DNA of 64,000 nucleotides, from positions 23,881-87,880 of the forward strand of contig JAOALB010000190.1 of assembly GCA_025331125.1 (NCBI GenBank), given 5' to 3'. Shown here piece by piece: positions 33,611 to 46,523 of this stretch. This DNA is from Mycogone perniciosa (taxonomy: Eukaryota > Ascomycota > Sordariomycetes > Hypocreales > Hypocreaceae). The position numbers were made by a program, and so were the translations under genes. The notes below the pieces were generated by a model. That model made no database searches. It was given only the letters and a program-made list of their open reading frames with translations, and had not been told where the DNA came from. Position 1 is the first letter of the stretch. Each line of letters opens with the position of its first letter.

Positions 33611-36489
33611 TACTACTAGTGAGTGAGTCAACAGGGAGCCTGTGGGTTTAGACAGATGATAATCTTGGTAAAACTTGACACGGCTGATAAGGCTACGATG
33701 GGGCTCGCCAGGGGAACACGTGTAAATAGCCATACAAAGTAGGAGTACGGAGTATATATGACACATATACTATAGTTGATCGAAAACTCTGACAGAGATC
33801 GATCATATTTTACCAGTTGGTTGTAAGACACGGATCGGATACTAGTCACTAAAGGACCCATCCAATCAAGGGAACTGGAACTGTGTTTGACTGACCCAAA
33901 GTCCTTGATAGAGTGATTCATCTAAAGCACTTGATCTCGATTTTGAACACGATAGCGACGCAAGCGGGGGAAGAAAGGGTCCAAAGGGTCCAGCGCATTG
34001 GCATTTCACTGAGAGAAGGGTCAACTTGGCATGAACGCATGTCGTAGACCTGAGGACGGGGGGGCGGCAAAACACGAGAATCTAGACTACAAGCCGGGGC
34101 GTTTTTGGAAATTCTGGAAGTAAATTGGGGTCCCTGTTCATGTCGACATGACTTGCTGGCACAAGCGAGGAGATTGTGCCGTTCATCTCATTAAGAGACG
34201 CGCGTGATGGGACAGCCCGTGGCCCGGACCTCCATGAACTGGCGTGAATGAAAAGCAACCCCGGCTTTTTTGCGCTCCACTTGGACCTTGGGTCTTCTCC
34301 TCTCCTGTCTGTGCTTCTGTATTGTTTCCATTTGTTTCGTGGAGCCGGACCAACGGTTGTGTACGGAGTAGTAATAGGGTAGTATTCAACACGGAGGCCC
34401 TTCATAAAAGCAAATTAACACAAGCCCACAGACTCTTGGGACGTTGCGTTGGGTGTGTGCCGAATCCTGGTCGTTATCACACCTACGAGTACGAGTATTA
34501 CTGTGTACTTGTACTTCGTCCATGTAGGCAAGCATCGCATCGTGAGCCTATTCGAGAATAGACAGCAAAAAGGATGAAGAGACTCTGGCATGTCGATTCA
34601 GCTGAGTTTTCAGGCAGGGGGATGGGGCACCCGGAAGATGTGCCGTGCGCCTCTTAGTGATGAGGATGAACCGATCGGCGTGATCCGGGTAAGCTCTATG
34701 CAGAGAGGAGAGATGGGCTGCGAGATTGTCGAGAGGTGCAGTGAGTGCATGCATGCAGGCAGTGTTGGCGAAAGCGAGTGAGCACGAAACGTCATAGTGC
34801 TGATAGGATTCACAACAGTCTGGTTGTGCCAACAACGACATCGTCATACTCGTAATACTGCACTACTCCTTACTCGTAGTAGCAGTCCTATCTTAGTACC
34901 TATCATCGTATCCATACTTTATTCTTTTTTTTCTTCGTGGCTAAAAAGCCGTTGACCCAGCCCTGAAAGGGGCTCTAAGAATAAATTAGCCGCTTATTCG
35001 GAATAGTCTGGCGTTCTAGTACTCGTAGTAGGTAGTAGTAGGATTATCATCAGCCTTGATGTAATCGCCGACTTGACACGATCCGAGGCTCGCGTGCTGT
35101 GCATGCGTGAAATACTAACGTGTCTGGACTTCTTCCTCGTACTCCGTACTCCGTAGTTATGTATAATTACTGAGCATTATTAACCAGGCTCCATCCATAG
35201 ACACACTAGTCATAACTAGGTAGGGAAGCTAGGAAATGCATCCACGCGAGAAGCGATTCCGATGCAAGCAATGTAAGTGTACGGAGTAGCATTGGGCGAT
35301 ATGATTAGCAACAGCTGTGCGTGATATGTATGTACTATCTTATCTGTGTGTACATAGTGCTCCGTGTGATCCATGAGATTTTCGCTTGCAACCCATGTTG
35401 TTTTTTCACGGCCCCTAATACCAGTACACCCGTACATACTCGTACGAGTACGGAGTTCTGGCAAGGTCGTTTTGACGGGCGCCCTCTCGTCCTTTTGTAA
35501 GAACGGGCCCCATTCTTAAAAATAGGCAGTATATGGATGTGCTACTCTGTAGGCAATCTTTAGTACCTCTGTTAGTCTGTTACAGGTTGCCCCAATAGGC
35601 CCAAACCCAGTAAATTAGACACCAACGGCAGACTGTTCTCCACGATGGACGGAAGAAGAGAGAGAAGACGAAACAATAGAGGCATTTGGGGCAAACAAAC
35701 AAATTGTGCAGTGTTGCCCCGGCTGGCCAGTGAACAACAGCAACAATAACAGGTACGAGTACTCTGTAAATCACAATGTGCGTTGTACCTTATCGTGCGA
35801 AGTCTGTACTTGTACCTCACATACGCGCCGTTGCCTCCACCCCTCTCATGGGCCTCATGAGCGTCGTCCAATCCATCATCCCAACAGACAGCGCCCCGGT
35901 CACGCACAATCTCGCAGCGCCTCCACCGCAAACCAATCCCCTGTCCCCCGGGTCTGTTGGATCAGGGCCCCTGGCTAACAACGCAGTCTTTACTCCGTCC
36001 GTGGCGACTGACAGGGGGTCATGGCACCAGCTTCTAGCTTTCAACAGGGGGGCAGCTCGACGCCAGGAACGAAACGTGGACCGCCCAGCAGCCGTCATGG
36101 AGTCGTTCATGGGCAAGGCAAGGTCGGCACGGCGCCTGTGGCTGCGGTGACAAGCAATAGCTCTCCGGTGACTGACAGTCAGCCTGCACGCCTCTGCTCT
36201 GCACATCTGCACTCGCTGAGCAGGAAAACGTCGCTTTCCTCCCCGACTTGGGAGGTCTTGGGCAGCCAGTAGTTTTCCAACCACCATCACGGCATCGAGC
36301 TTCGACACTATAGCTCCGCTCCCTATCCTCTCTCTCTTCAACGGCAGCAAGAAGAAGAAATCTGGAACTCCATGTTCTCCTGTCGTCTGTCGTGACCTCC
36401 GCCCCTCGTCGCCGTTGTGCTACCTCGACATCCACCACGGACTCAACCCCCAGGATCAAGAAGAACCAGAGCCATACAGACTAGCGACC
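33611..36489. other. Long intergenic region upstream of the disordered-protein gene
   Basis: About 2.9 kb without a convincing gene. Open frames at 35776-36150 (plus) and 35817-36350 (minus) overlap each other and show no family features; the area is probably leader and promoter of the gene starting at 36490. Trinucleotide TAG/TAC-rich strings are frequent, along with the motif cluster listed separately. Confidence 0.5.
33746..35288. repeat. Cluster of TACGGAGTA/TACTCCGTA motifs
   Basis: Exact copies at 33746-33754, 34362-34370, 35140-35148, 35147-35155 (overlapping the previous by two bases) and 35280-35288, with TACGAGTA variants near 34482-34495 and 35443-35450. All lie between genes. Confidence 0.8.
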
Positions 36490-39400
36490 ATGACGACAGT
36501 AGCCTCCTCAGCTACCAGTAGCATAACCACAACAACATCTGCTTGTGATAGCTCCCCAAAGTCTTCAATGGCCGCCACCAGAACTTCTCCGGCCTCCCGC
36601 CACTCGCAGCGGCAGCGGCAGCGGGAACTCCATCGCCAAGCCCAGCAACAACAGACGCGAGAACAGCAGCACGAAGAGGACGAAGACGAAGACGAAGACG
36701 ATGACCTCATCCTCTGCAGCCCTAGCCGTCATTCTGACCGACGTCGAAATCACCAGAACCTCCGTCTCCTCGACCCGCAGCTCCCGTCTGACCGGCGGCC
36801 CGTATCTTCTCGCAGCCACTTACGATGCTGGCACCGACAGAGTGGCCGGAGCCGGAGCCCGTCGTCCTCCAAGCACCTTCGACCATCGTCCGACGGCCCC
36901 TTGCAGCCACCATCCGAGAGTAGTCTGCCGTCCATGTCCATGACAAAGGAAGAGTTCGAAGCATTACCGCCTACGATTCAGCGAAAGGTGAGTGACGACT
37001 TTTTGTTTCTTGAATGCATGTTATTACTGGTGGTGTTGTTTCACTTTCTTCTACGCCATACAATCCACAATGCGAGCGAGTGCATGCAAAAATACCCAGT
37101 ATTCCCATCCCTTCGGCTCTTTTTCTTGCGCCTTGCATCCAAGACACACGCAAGCTCGCTGCTTGTGGTAAGCATTGGGGGATACACAGACAGCTGCAGG
37201 TGACGAGTCTGGCTTGAGACCCAGAAGAGATAGGGAAAAAGAAACCAAGAGCTGCAGTGCACGGTTGCTATTGTCTTTTAAGCTTCGACGGAGCTTCGTC
37301 CACAATGGAGTCTACCGGCATGAAGGCTTCGTTTGTCCGATGGATGCCACGCGGTAGAATCGGGTCGTCGCCACCAGTGTTTTGAGAATCTGCCGAATTG
37401 GTGCGTTGCATCGTAACGGGCCGTATCTTGACACCGCCCAGACGAAGCAATTGGTGACAGAAGGGGCACAATCCGTCTTATTTGGATTTCCTCCCTCTGC
37501 TCCTGCAACGCATTGCATCACATGCTCTGCGGAGCGAATCGTCTGTCTGGTACATGCCTCCCTCCATGTGCTGTGTTGTTGATTCCCTCTTTTTTCCCAT
37601 TTTTATTATTCCCTCGCCCCCCCTTTTCTCACCTTAGACGCGGGCTACATGCAATGCGATGCAATGCAATGCACAGCTTGACCTGGGACAGCACACCGAT
37701 GATTCCAGTGTGAAATTCAGTGGCGCTGAGCTTTTCGCTTCTGGCATCCCAGCCAGCCAATTTGAGGCGCCAATAACTGGCCTGTCATCCCCCGCGCAAG
37801 CGACTTTCTGGTTCTGTCCGGTCTGCGACGGCGCGCCTGGGCGTCTGCATACCTTCTTCTAGCGTCCAATTGAATTGCTTTTGGCCCTGCATGGCAGCTT
37901 AAACGACGGACAGGCCAGCTTCAGCGCGCTGGTCTGGTTGACTGTTCCCGGGGGAGTCCCTAGGAGGCCGGTTCCGCTCCTCGCCTGATGTTCCGCGCCT
38001 ACGTCCCATCGTGATAATGGATGGCACTATGGCACCATCCTATGCAATGCAGTCGCGCCTTTACTTGCAACAGGCTCCTCTCATTGCCGACTTGCACGGC
38101 CCCCACCCCTGGAGGGAGATCCTTAGTGTGCTGGGCCTGGACCATTAGTTCAGGCCAGACACGGGATGGGAGAGGAGAAGAGAGGAGAAGAGAGGAGAGC
38201 ATGGCAAAGGCGTACCGAGGACACGCAGGCAGAATTCCCTAGGGAACGTCTATGCAAGGCGTTGCTCTGCTTTGCCCTTACCTTTCCTTTACCGCATCGA
38301 TAAAACCACCAAACACTCGATATTAAAAACAAAACACCTACCCAAACAAGTCTGAATCCCCCCACCAACGCCAAACCTCCTCCGCTCTCCGTTCCTGAGT
38401 GAGACATGCCATTCCTCATCGAGCTAAACGATCATCTACCACTCTACCCTCGCCCCAGGTAGTTACCGCCTGGGTCCCCTCTTCCATTGCCCATGCATTC
38501 ATATACATGCATGAATCGCCCCTTCTGTTCTCGCCTTGCATTGATTGTTACTGCCTAAACGCTCCCTTCTCTCTAAGGGCTGTCTTTCCTTGGCCCGCGA
38601 GCTCGACGCTAATATATATCTTTAGTACTTCTCTACGCTTGAGCGTCTGCGTTTTGCCAACAACACTGGCGGTGCTGGCGATTCTGTCCAGTCCCTGGAT
38701 GCCGACCACGATTTCTTGGACCAATCTCCGTCATCAACTTCACTGAGTGAGGAGGATATTCGTCGACCAGCGCTCAAGGCTAGGTTTGCCTCGGATCCAT
38801 TAATCACTGCGCCCCACCATCGACCGCGGGTTCATTCAAGCTCGGCTCGTCTCTACACCAGTCCACCCGACAAGGTTCCAGGACGACCACTAGACAGCAG
38901 AGACAGGCATCCCACAACCTCCCATTCCTACCACGGAAGCGTCATATTGGATGCTACGGATGAGGCCTTTGTCAAAATAGGTAAACGACAGTCACAGCTC
39001 CCAAAACTCGACAGCAGCCTGCACGGACCTCCGTCTCCTCAGCCACAGTCTCCCACGATGCATGGTCATGGTCTGGTCGGCGATGAGACCCCAAAATCTC
39101 CCGAACTTCAAGCCACTGCGGACTCTATCTATGAAAGCTTCCGATGGCTTGAGGAAGAAGACGATTTAGACCTTCGTCTGTGTTTTGATGAGTACCATTT
39201 AAACCTGCAGAGTGAAGGACATAAGAGAGGAGGCCGAGGGCCTTCATTTCGTCGTCATCTGTCCATCACCAAGTTGCCTTTTGGACGACCAGTCGACCCG
39301 ATAAGCCGCCCCGACACCAAAAGCGCCATGGCCTCACCGGCGTTGAGTGGAACCTCCATCCCCTCTCTTCCCAGTCCCGGTGGTCATGTCCGCAGGAGAT

Positions 39401-40089
39401 CCAGAGCATTGTCTTTGATATCGCCTAACAAGACGCCCATGCCCGATGTGTCTTCGGTTATCGACCCGGCAGCATCCCACTATCAGGACCCCGAGGCTCG
39501 AATGAAACTTCGGGTATATCTTGCATCGCCCCACAAGTTCGACGAGGCCATTGAGTTTGGATTTCCATCCATCCATGAAGTCCACGACAAGGAGAATGCG
39601 CCTCACACACGGTCGCTATCTCACCAAGAGCCGTCAAACAGCCTAGCAAGATTGCATACGTCGATTGATGATGAAATCGCATCGATGAGCAGTGATCCCA
39701 TCTCTCCCACAGAATCCAGTACTCCTCGGACGCCAGAGAGTATGGATCAGTCATCTATGATGCGTCCACTCCGTGCGGATCAGGATCTAGCTCCACTGGC
39801 CAAGGTTGACTACGCCCATGCGCCGGCTTCATCCCGAGAGATGACGCTCCGAATGACCTTGACGAGACCCGATCTTCGTGCAGATGAGGAGCAGATCTAT
39901 GGATGGCAGAAGGCGACGGCGGGTCGGAAATTACCAACTCGTGATGGACCCGTTTCCCCACGGCCATACACTCGAGGAGCTAGTTCCAAAGACAGCATCG
40001 AAAAACAATTCGCTGCTATTGACGAGGAGAATCTCGCCAACGACAACGGTGTCATGAAGCGCTTTTGGAATCGCGTCCGCAGGTCATAA
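36490..40089 (+). CDS. Disordered protein with conserved EEFEALPPTIQRKYFSTLE motif
   Basis: Exons 36490-36987 and 38626-40089 around a 1638-base intron with a GTGAGT donor and a TTTAG acceptor preceded by a GCTAATA branch-like site; 653 residues. Exon 1 encodes Ser/Thr/Gln-rich sequence with an acidic block (residues 61-72). Splicing joins FEALPPTIQRK to YFSTLERLRFA, a motif I associate with a filamentous-fungal family often labelled mucin-like from composition only. Exon 2 continues with HDFLDQSPSSTSL, a DESFRWLEEEDDLDLRL-like acidic segment, and ends KRFWNRVRRS. No signal peptide or membrane span; many SP/TP sites suggest a phosphorylated regulatory protein, which is inference. The frame is open upstream of ATG 36490 for 25 codons without another ATG. 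Confidence 0.72.
38171..38199 (+). repeat. AGAGGAGAAG 10-bp tandem repeat inside the long intron
   Basis: Two exact units (38171-38180, 38181-38190) and a third partial unit to 38199, in the middle of the 1.6 kb intron. A second short repeat of ATGCA units lies at about 37649-37674 in the same intron. Confidence 0.75.
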
Positions 40090-41719
40090 AATGACACAAT
40101 GACGTCCGCTCTACTCGACATTTGCACATCAATTACCAGCGCTATGCACTTATTTCATTCCACCATGAATTGAGATGGTATCCTCATGTTGTGAGCACCT
40201 GACTCAGTAGTTTGGGGTCTCCTTTCTAGAGGTCCCCCTTACTACGCCTGATCTTGACGACATGATTCCCTCTTTGTATCTTTTTCTCATATATAAATAT
40301 ACCCTTACGCATGTATGTAATCACCTGTGATTTAGATTTCCCCCACTCCTCGCGCGCGCTTTCCTTTCTGTCGGGTTTGAAAAACATTGGGAAAGATGGT
40401 CTCTGTGTCAAGAGACTGTAGGAAGGAGTTTGGAGGCGTATGTACATCTTTGTTTTTACTTGCAATGTTTTGTAACAGCCGCACATGGATGCTGCGTCTG
40501 GAGGGGGATTACGACCAACTCGCTCTTTTGTTCTCCGGTATGGGAGGAGAGGCACTCGTTTTTACTGGGAGTTTTTGAGGTTGGAAGCAAATTCCGGACT
40601 TGATATCCAACAGGGGAGGGCGGGGAGTTTCAAATGTGAGGTGTTTTTGATTGTGGGAGGGAGAGGCGGAGAGACGAGAGAGGACTTGAATGGATGGATG
40701 GATGGAAAGGCTGTCTAGGTCTTGGACGCTAATACAAAGTCAAACCATGGACGCAATCGATGTTGATGCGTTGATTATGACTACTGGTTTCTCCTCTTTT
40801 GCCTGTGATGTTTGTTTGTTGGTGCTTTGTTTTTGTGTCTTGAATCAGTGAAGATGTTTCACTGGGTTGACAAATACTTCCACCTCCCTACCTCAGCCAA
40901 CCCTACCCATTACCTATTCTGTGCCTATGCAAGGGCGTTATCCTCATGTGTTCATTAAGCGGTGTACGTGCTTCACTCCTCCCGGAGGCATACGACTTGC
41001 GTTGCGAGAAGACTCCCTTGCATACGGTCCAAGAATGGAAGTTTTCCAGTCCACCGAAGCGAAGCGTGCCGCGTTGTACTCCGCAGGTGGCAAATGTAAC
41101 GGCGAGTGTGCTAGTTATGCTTTTCTTTTTCCCCCTTTCTTGGCCCCCAATTGCTGTTCTCTCCCTCACATCCCTTCATTGATAGCGACAACGCCGCTTT
41201 TTTGAAAGGGCCGAATTATTTGAATGGCTATGTGAGAGAGAGAGAGAACCGTGTGAGAAAACGGAGGGCGTTCGGAGGTGGGATGAATTGACTGGCATAA
41301 CGCTATTCCCATGACCTGAAACGAGGGACTGACATCTAGATGGCGCGGTGTGTGAGCAGACAAATCGACCTGAAAATCTAATCCAACATGTGGGTTATTA
41401 TTACAGCCAAAAAAAAGCAGAGACGTTGGTAGGCACTCCTGACAATCCTGGTTCCTTTTCCTATCACAGCCTCGCCGCCATCGCCAGCCCAACCGTTCAC
41501 ACGCATGGAGGAGTACAGAATGGCCTATTACATCTCCAGTCATGGCACCCAGCACAACACCAACGCCCCGACATATACTCATAGCCCTGACAGGAACAAA
41601 AACACACAAGGAAAGTTCTCGCTACAGGGACTGTGGCGGCCATAGTCCAACCCATCCCCATCTAGTAACGTAGGAACGCTTTTCGTACACATCACATACA
41701 CACAGGCCCTCGGACCACT
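40090..41719. other. Intergenic between convergent genes (disordered protein / VPS10)
   Basis: About 1.6 kb holding both 3' untranslated regions. It has a (TGGA)4 run at 40691-40706 and a (GA)n run at about 41233-41248. Reading frames here are short, overlapping and without features. For a convergent gap this is long, but nothing else is recognisable. Confidence 0.5.
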
Positions 41720-44700
41720 TCACACCTCCTCATCACTGTCCTCGCCCAGCAACTCGCCCTCATCATCATCCACGATGGAGTAGTCGCCTCGTCCTCGTGC
41801 AAAACTATCCCGCGTCGTAAACCTTCTCGGTCCACTCGAGAACCAGCTGCGGTCTTGTCCCCGCCCAAAAGTACTGACTGCCAGGCGCCAGAGGCTGGAA
41901 GCAACCAAGGGCAGGGCAGCCACTACCGCGGCGACGGCAGACACAGCGATCACCGGGTATTTGATCCAAGGTTGGTCGCTGTCAAACGTCGAGGAGTTCT
42001 CTCCAAGGCGGATCTGCCCAAACTTGCCGTTCCAGTTGCGATATACGTACCATCCGATAGCACCGGCCAACGCGAACGGGATTACGACAGCGAAGAAGAT
42101 GGCTACGCCAGATGATCGACGCTTCCTTTCAAACTCCTCCTCATATCCGGCGCATGCATGCTCAGTAGACGTCTTGTCCAGCTCATTGCCACCCTTGCAA
42201 GTCGAGAGGGGAACACGGCGATATCCTGTTGGCTCGAACCACGACGTCTCGTTGGGATTCTTGGCGCACCAGTCCTTTCCAGATAGCGGCTCTAGACCCC
42301 GAACCAGCTGACACTGGCCGTGGTTATCGAGTTCGTAGTTGAAGGCACTGCAAAGACCCATATTAGCCCTATATGTCCTTCCAGAGTCCATTACTCAGGA
42401 ACACTTACCATTCGTAGTCTCGCCTGCTGCAGGCGCAGTCCTCATGCTCATACAGTCGCTGGAGGCTCTGCTTATTGTAACACTTGCGATCGTTCTTCTT
42501 TCGTAGATACTTGGCCACATGTCCGAACAGGCAGTCATCACCCTGAAGAGGGTGCTTGGGGGACCAAAGGTAGTAATCCGAGTCCCCATCCTTCTTGAAT
42601 TCGCAGGCTTTGTCGGCCAAGCCTGTGAAGTCGAGGTTGACTGAGAAGAGCTTGCCCTTGCCTGACTTACACCATAGAAGAAAGTTGCGGGATATGCCAG
42701 ACCTAAGCGTTGTGATGTCCAGTACCGTCACATCCGAGTCAGCAAATTTGTAGTCCTTCCAGGTGTTGCCTTCGTCCACCGAGTATGAGACAATGCTGGT
42801 CTTGACTGGGTTCTTGCGCGTGGCTTTTTGCACTAGCACAATGATTGATCCCTGGTCTCCGTACTGCCACGTCCAGTGTCCTTTCTTGACGTTTTTCCAT
42901 GTAATTCCACCGTCTGTAGTCATAAACGTATCGGCATCTTTGATGTCGCCAAGAATTGGGCCTACGTTGCCAACACCAAAGAGTAACCCAACAGCTGTGT
43001 CGGCGGCAAACGTCTTTCTCTTATCATCGCGTTCAGTGTAATGGTGGAGGTGCAAGGCACACGAATTGTCCCCCTTGGAGCTGCTGCATTGATATGATTT
43101 CCCATCAACGTCCTTAGGGGGAGGCGGCAGATAACCCCATTCAGAGCCATCGTTGTGGGAAATCTTGGTTTGAAGCTTCTTCGTCTTTTCACCCTTGATG
43201 GGGTTGGTCACGATGTTGATCAGCGTAACTCCCTCCAAACCAGTTACCTTCTCGAAGTCGACGTATGTTTCCTCATTGCAGTTGACATTGGAGGCGCTGA
43301 GGACGTATGACGTGCCGTTAGAGTTGCTCTTGATGACCGACCCATACAGCTTGTCCGCGCCTCCCTCAGTGCGAACGAATAGGTTCACGGCATGGGTTGA
43401 GCTGTCAAGCAGCGTATACTCATTCTCATGGCCTTCGTGGAAGTTGTATGGAAAATGGGCCTTCTGAAAGTGCTTGCCGTCTAGACTGGTGAGGGCACGC
43501 ATATCGCCCGAGTCCTTGTCTTTGCCAGCCACGACGATAAACTCGCTCATAGTCGCAAAGTTGGTTACCGGATCTTTGTAGACCGTCTTGTCTTCGCTAA
43601 AGAAATCGTCACTCGAAATGATGGTCAACGGCCCGTCATTCTTTTCCTGTTCTCTTGCGAGACATACGATCTGTTTTAGAGAACGGAATTTGTAGGCTGA
43701 ATGGCCAGTGAATTCACATCTTTCCGCATATCGTAGCAATGTTTTCCAGTTGTCGCCGCGGTCAGTCGAAATTGAGGCTTCTGTGAAACATGATTTCTGT
43801 TTCCCGACCTTGTCGCAAGACTTGCCCACCCAGATCAGCCAATCCTTCTTGTCTGGGTGAAAGCTCAATGGCAATGCATCCCCTGTCTCGGTCGGCGCTT
43901 TGAAGCTGTGGAAAGACTGGCCTCGATCGATTGTGTATATCACCTTCTTGCTACCCGTTGTGAAGTAAACGACATCCTTGAAGTATAGGTGGGGGAAGAT
44001 CCCTTGAATCTTCTCGCCCTCCAAAATACGTTTCCACTTCTTGCCGTGATCACTTGAGAGCCATAGCCGATTCTCAACCCTCATACTTGCTCCATCGATC
44101 TCAGCAGGCCTGACAATGATAGTCTCGTCTTTGGCAGCACTTGCATCACCCCTCTCAAGATATATTTTCTGGAAATCGTTGAGCTCAGCTTCGAACTCGA
44201 ACTGTGTACTTTTGACCTCTCCATTGGCCGGAGGTGCTGGTGAGGACACATCATCAGCCGAGCATTTATGCTGAACAAGCTTGTCCTTTTGCTCGCCCTT
44301 CGTTCTCTTACAAGTGTTTCCGGGAATGAGTCTCCAGCCAGACGATCCATCGAAGGTACCGGACTTGTCTTTGCAGGCACCTTCTGGTACCGGGATAGGC
44401 CCGACGTTCTTGCACTTTTTGTTGTCGTCTGGGTCTCTCTGGAAATTGTAGTCACACTCAAAGTCCGCATCGGAACACTCGCATTCCTCGGTTTTGGCAA
44501 CGGGATCCTTGAAGTTGCTGTTGATGAAGCAGTCAGCCGACTTCTTGCGGCGGCGGTACGTTTGCTTGTGACCCATGATGCATGTTGGGTTGCCGTCGCC
44601 ATCGACACGAGCATGCCACTCTTCCATGTCCTTGTCTTCGCAAGTCCGCTTTTCAAGAGCCTCAAAGTTGATTGAAATAATATGGTAGGCTTTCTCCCGC

Positions 44701-46295
44701 TCTCCTAGAAGAAGGAACTTCGGGCTAGTTGAATCTTGGATTGTGGTTAGGAGGTCTGGCTTGATGCTGAGTTTGTCCGGCAAAGACACAGATTTCCAAT
44801 TCTCGCCGTGATCCAGCGAATAGGAGAACTCAGTGATGTCTTCTTTTTTTGAGTCCTTCACAGCAACAAGAATGGAACCTGAATCGCCGAATTCATACTT
44901 ATGAGGACCCTTGAGGGCCTGCTTCCATGTAACACCAGCGTTATCGGAGACATACAGGTTGGCATCGACAAACTTGCCCAAGGCCTTACCCGTGTTTCCG
45001 TTACCCATGACAATGCCTGGAGCAGGGCTAGAGAATATCTGTCCGACGTTGTCAATTTCAGTCACGGAGTGAAGATGAATTCTGTCGTCGCCAGCCTTGA
45101 TGGGCGCGAATGTCCTGCCGTCATCAAAAGTGATCTGGGTGACGACAACCTTCTCCGCGTGTTTTTTGTCTACGTCGACACCATTCTCGACAACATTGAC
45201 GAGAAACACTCCCTGGATGCCAGTGATCTTCTCGAAATCGACGTGCCCCTTAGCATTGCGGTTGGTATACGGAATGTTCTCGGTGAAGTATGTGCCGTTG
45301 GAGTTGCTTGTAAACATTACTCCCATGGGGTTTCTCGGGTGGGAGGTCATGACGTCAATCTGAATGCTGTAATCGGTGCTCTCCAAGACCGTGTATGCTT
45401 CTTGGTTGATCTGATGTGAATGATCATGTTTGTCGTTCGTCGGGAACATAGCTCGGTGCCACTTCAGGGTGTCGTCAGTGACATAGAGTGCCATTTCGTC
45501 ACTCTTGGAAGATGAGGTGGCAACAAGTAGATAACTCTTGACAACAGCTAAGTTGACGACACCAGTAACGCCTTTGTTTGTATCCATGTTCGGTTCAAAC
45601 TCCTGAACCACTTTGTCGGTTATGGCGAAGAAGTCGTCTGAGATAACTAGTCTTTGATCTTCCTTGAAGAGAGAGAATGGGTCCCTGATTATGCACAGGA
45701 CTCTCCTCTTATCCAAATCGCTATCGCCAGTCTTGAATTCCTTGGACGACTTGGCCCACCAGCAGCCGGATGTATAGGCCCGGAGAAGCTTGACGGATTT
45801 GAAGCCATCGGTGGTGTAGGAAGCCTGTTCGTCACAAAAAATGCCGTCACAATCCATCCCATTGAAGATTATTCGGTTCGGATCGTCGGCGTGGAAGACC
45901 AAGATTTCGGGCTGGAACTTGCTGGGAATGGCTGGGGTATCAAACTTGGACCACTTCTCGCCTCGATCGTCCGTCCTGTAGTGCTTCTTGTTCTTGGTCA
46001 GAACAAAGGCAGATTTCGAGTCGAAGCTATGCATATACAGCCAATACGCCTTGCCCTCGGGAATCGAATCGACCCGAGCCCAACTGGCGCCGGCATCGTG
46101 GGATCGGTAGATATTGCCCTCCGCAACGTCATGGAACAGGATGACGTCGCTGTCTTCAAAGTAGCTGAGGCCGAGAGGGGGGTGGTCGAACTTGGTGACA
46201 GAAAGCTTCGGCTCGTCCTTGGCTAAGGCGAGAGCCCACAGCAAGGACAGCAGTAGGATATGCCATGACGGCGCAGCCTTGGCTAAGAGCCTCAT
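41720..46295 (-). CDS. VPS10: Vacuolar sorting receptor VPS10 (sortilin family)
   Basis: Exons 46295-42409 and 42347-41720 (intron 61 bases); 1504 residues, normal for filamentous fungi. A signal peptide (HILLLSLLWALALA) precedes two VPS10 propeller domains with repeated Asp-box motifs (YRSHDAGASW, YRTDDRGEKW, YVSDNAGVTW, WLSSDHGKKW, ISTDRGDNW, FMTTDGGITW) each followed by a cysteine-rich module (CSDADFECDYNFQRDPDD; CACSRRDYECAFNYE across the splice). Two hydrophobic segments near the C-terminus (VAIFFAVVIPFALAGAIGW; PVIAVSAVAAVVAALPLVA) are followed by an acidic tail (DDDEGELLGEDSDEEV). It carries vacuolar hydrolases from the trans-Golgi to the endosome and is recycled by retromer. The ATG at 46295 is the first in frame. 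Confidence 0.93.
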
Positions 46296-46523
46296 GATGT
46301 CGCGAGTCGGGCGCTTGCAGCTGTCATGAAGCAAATCGATCGTGGGCGAAAACGGTATAGAACTGTTGATTGCGCTTGCAGGGCGTGATTGAGGCCTTGC
46401 TTAAACGATAGCTAAAATATTAGGCCCGCCCGTGTGCAAAGATTGTAGGATGAGAAGCTGAGATGCAGTGGATGGGATCTCGCGTTGCGTCAGCATGTGT
46501 TGCTCTGCATGTATTACTACTGC

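Noticed and set aside
35776..36350. Two overlapping open frames on opposite strands
   Set aside because: They overlap one another, show only low-complexity sequence and lie in the likely leader/promoter of the gene at 36490.
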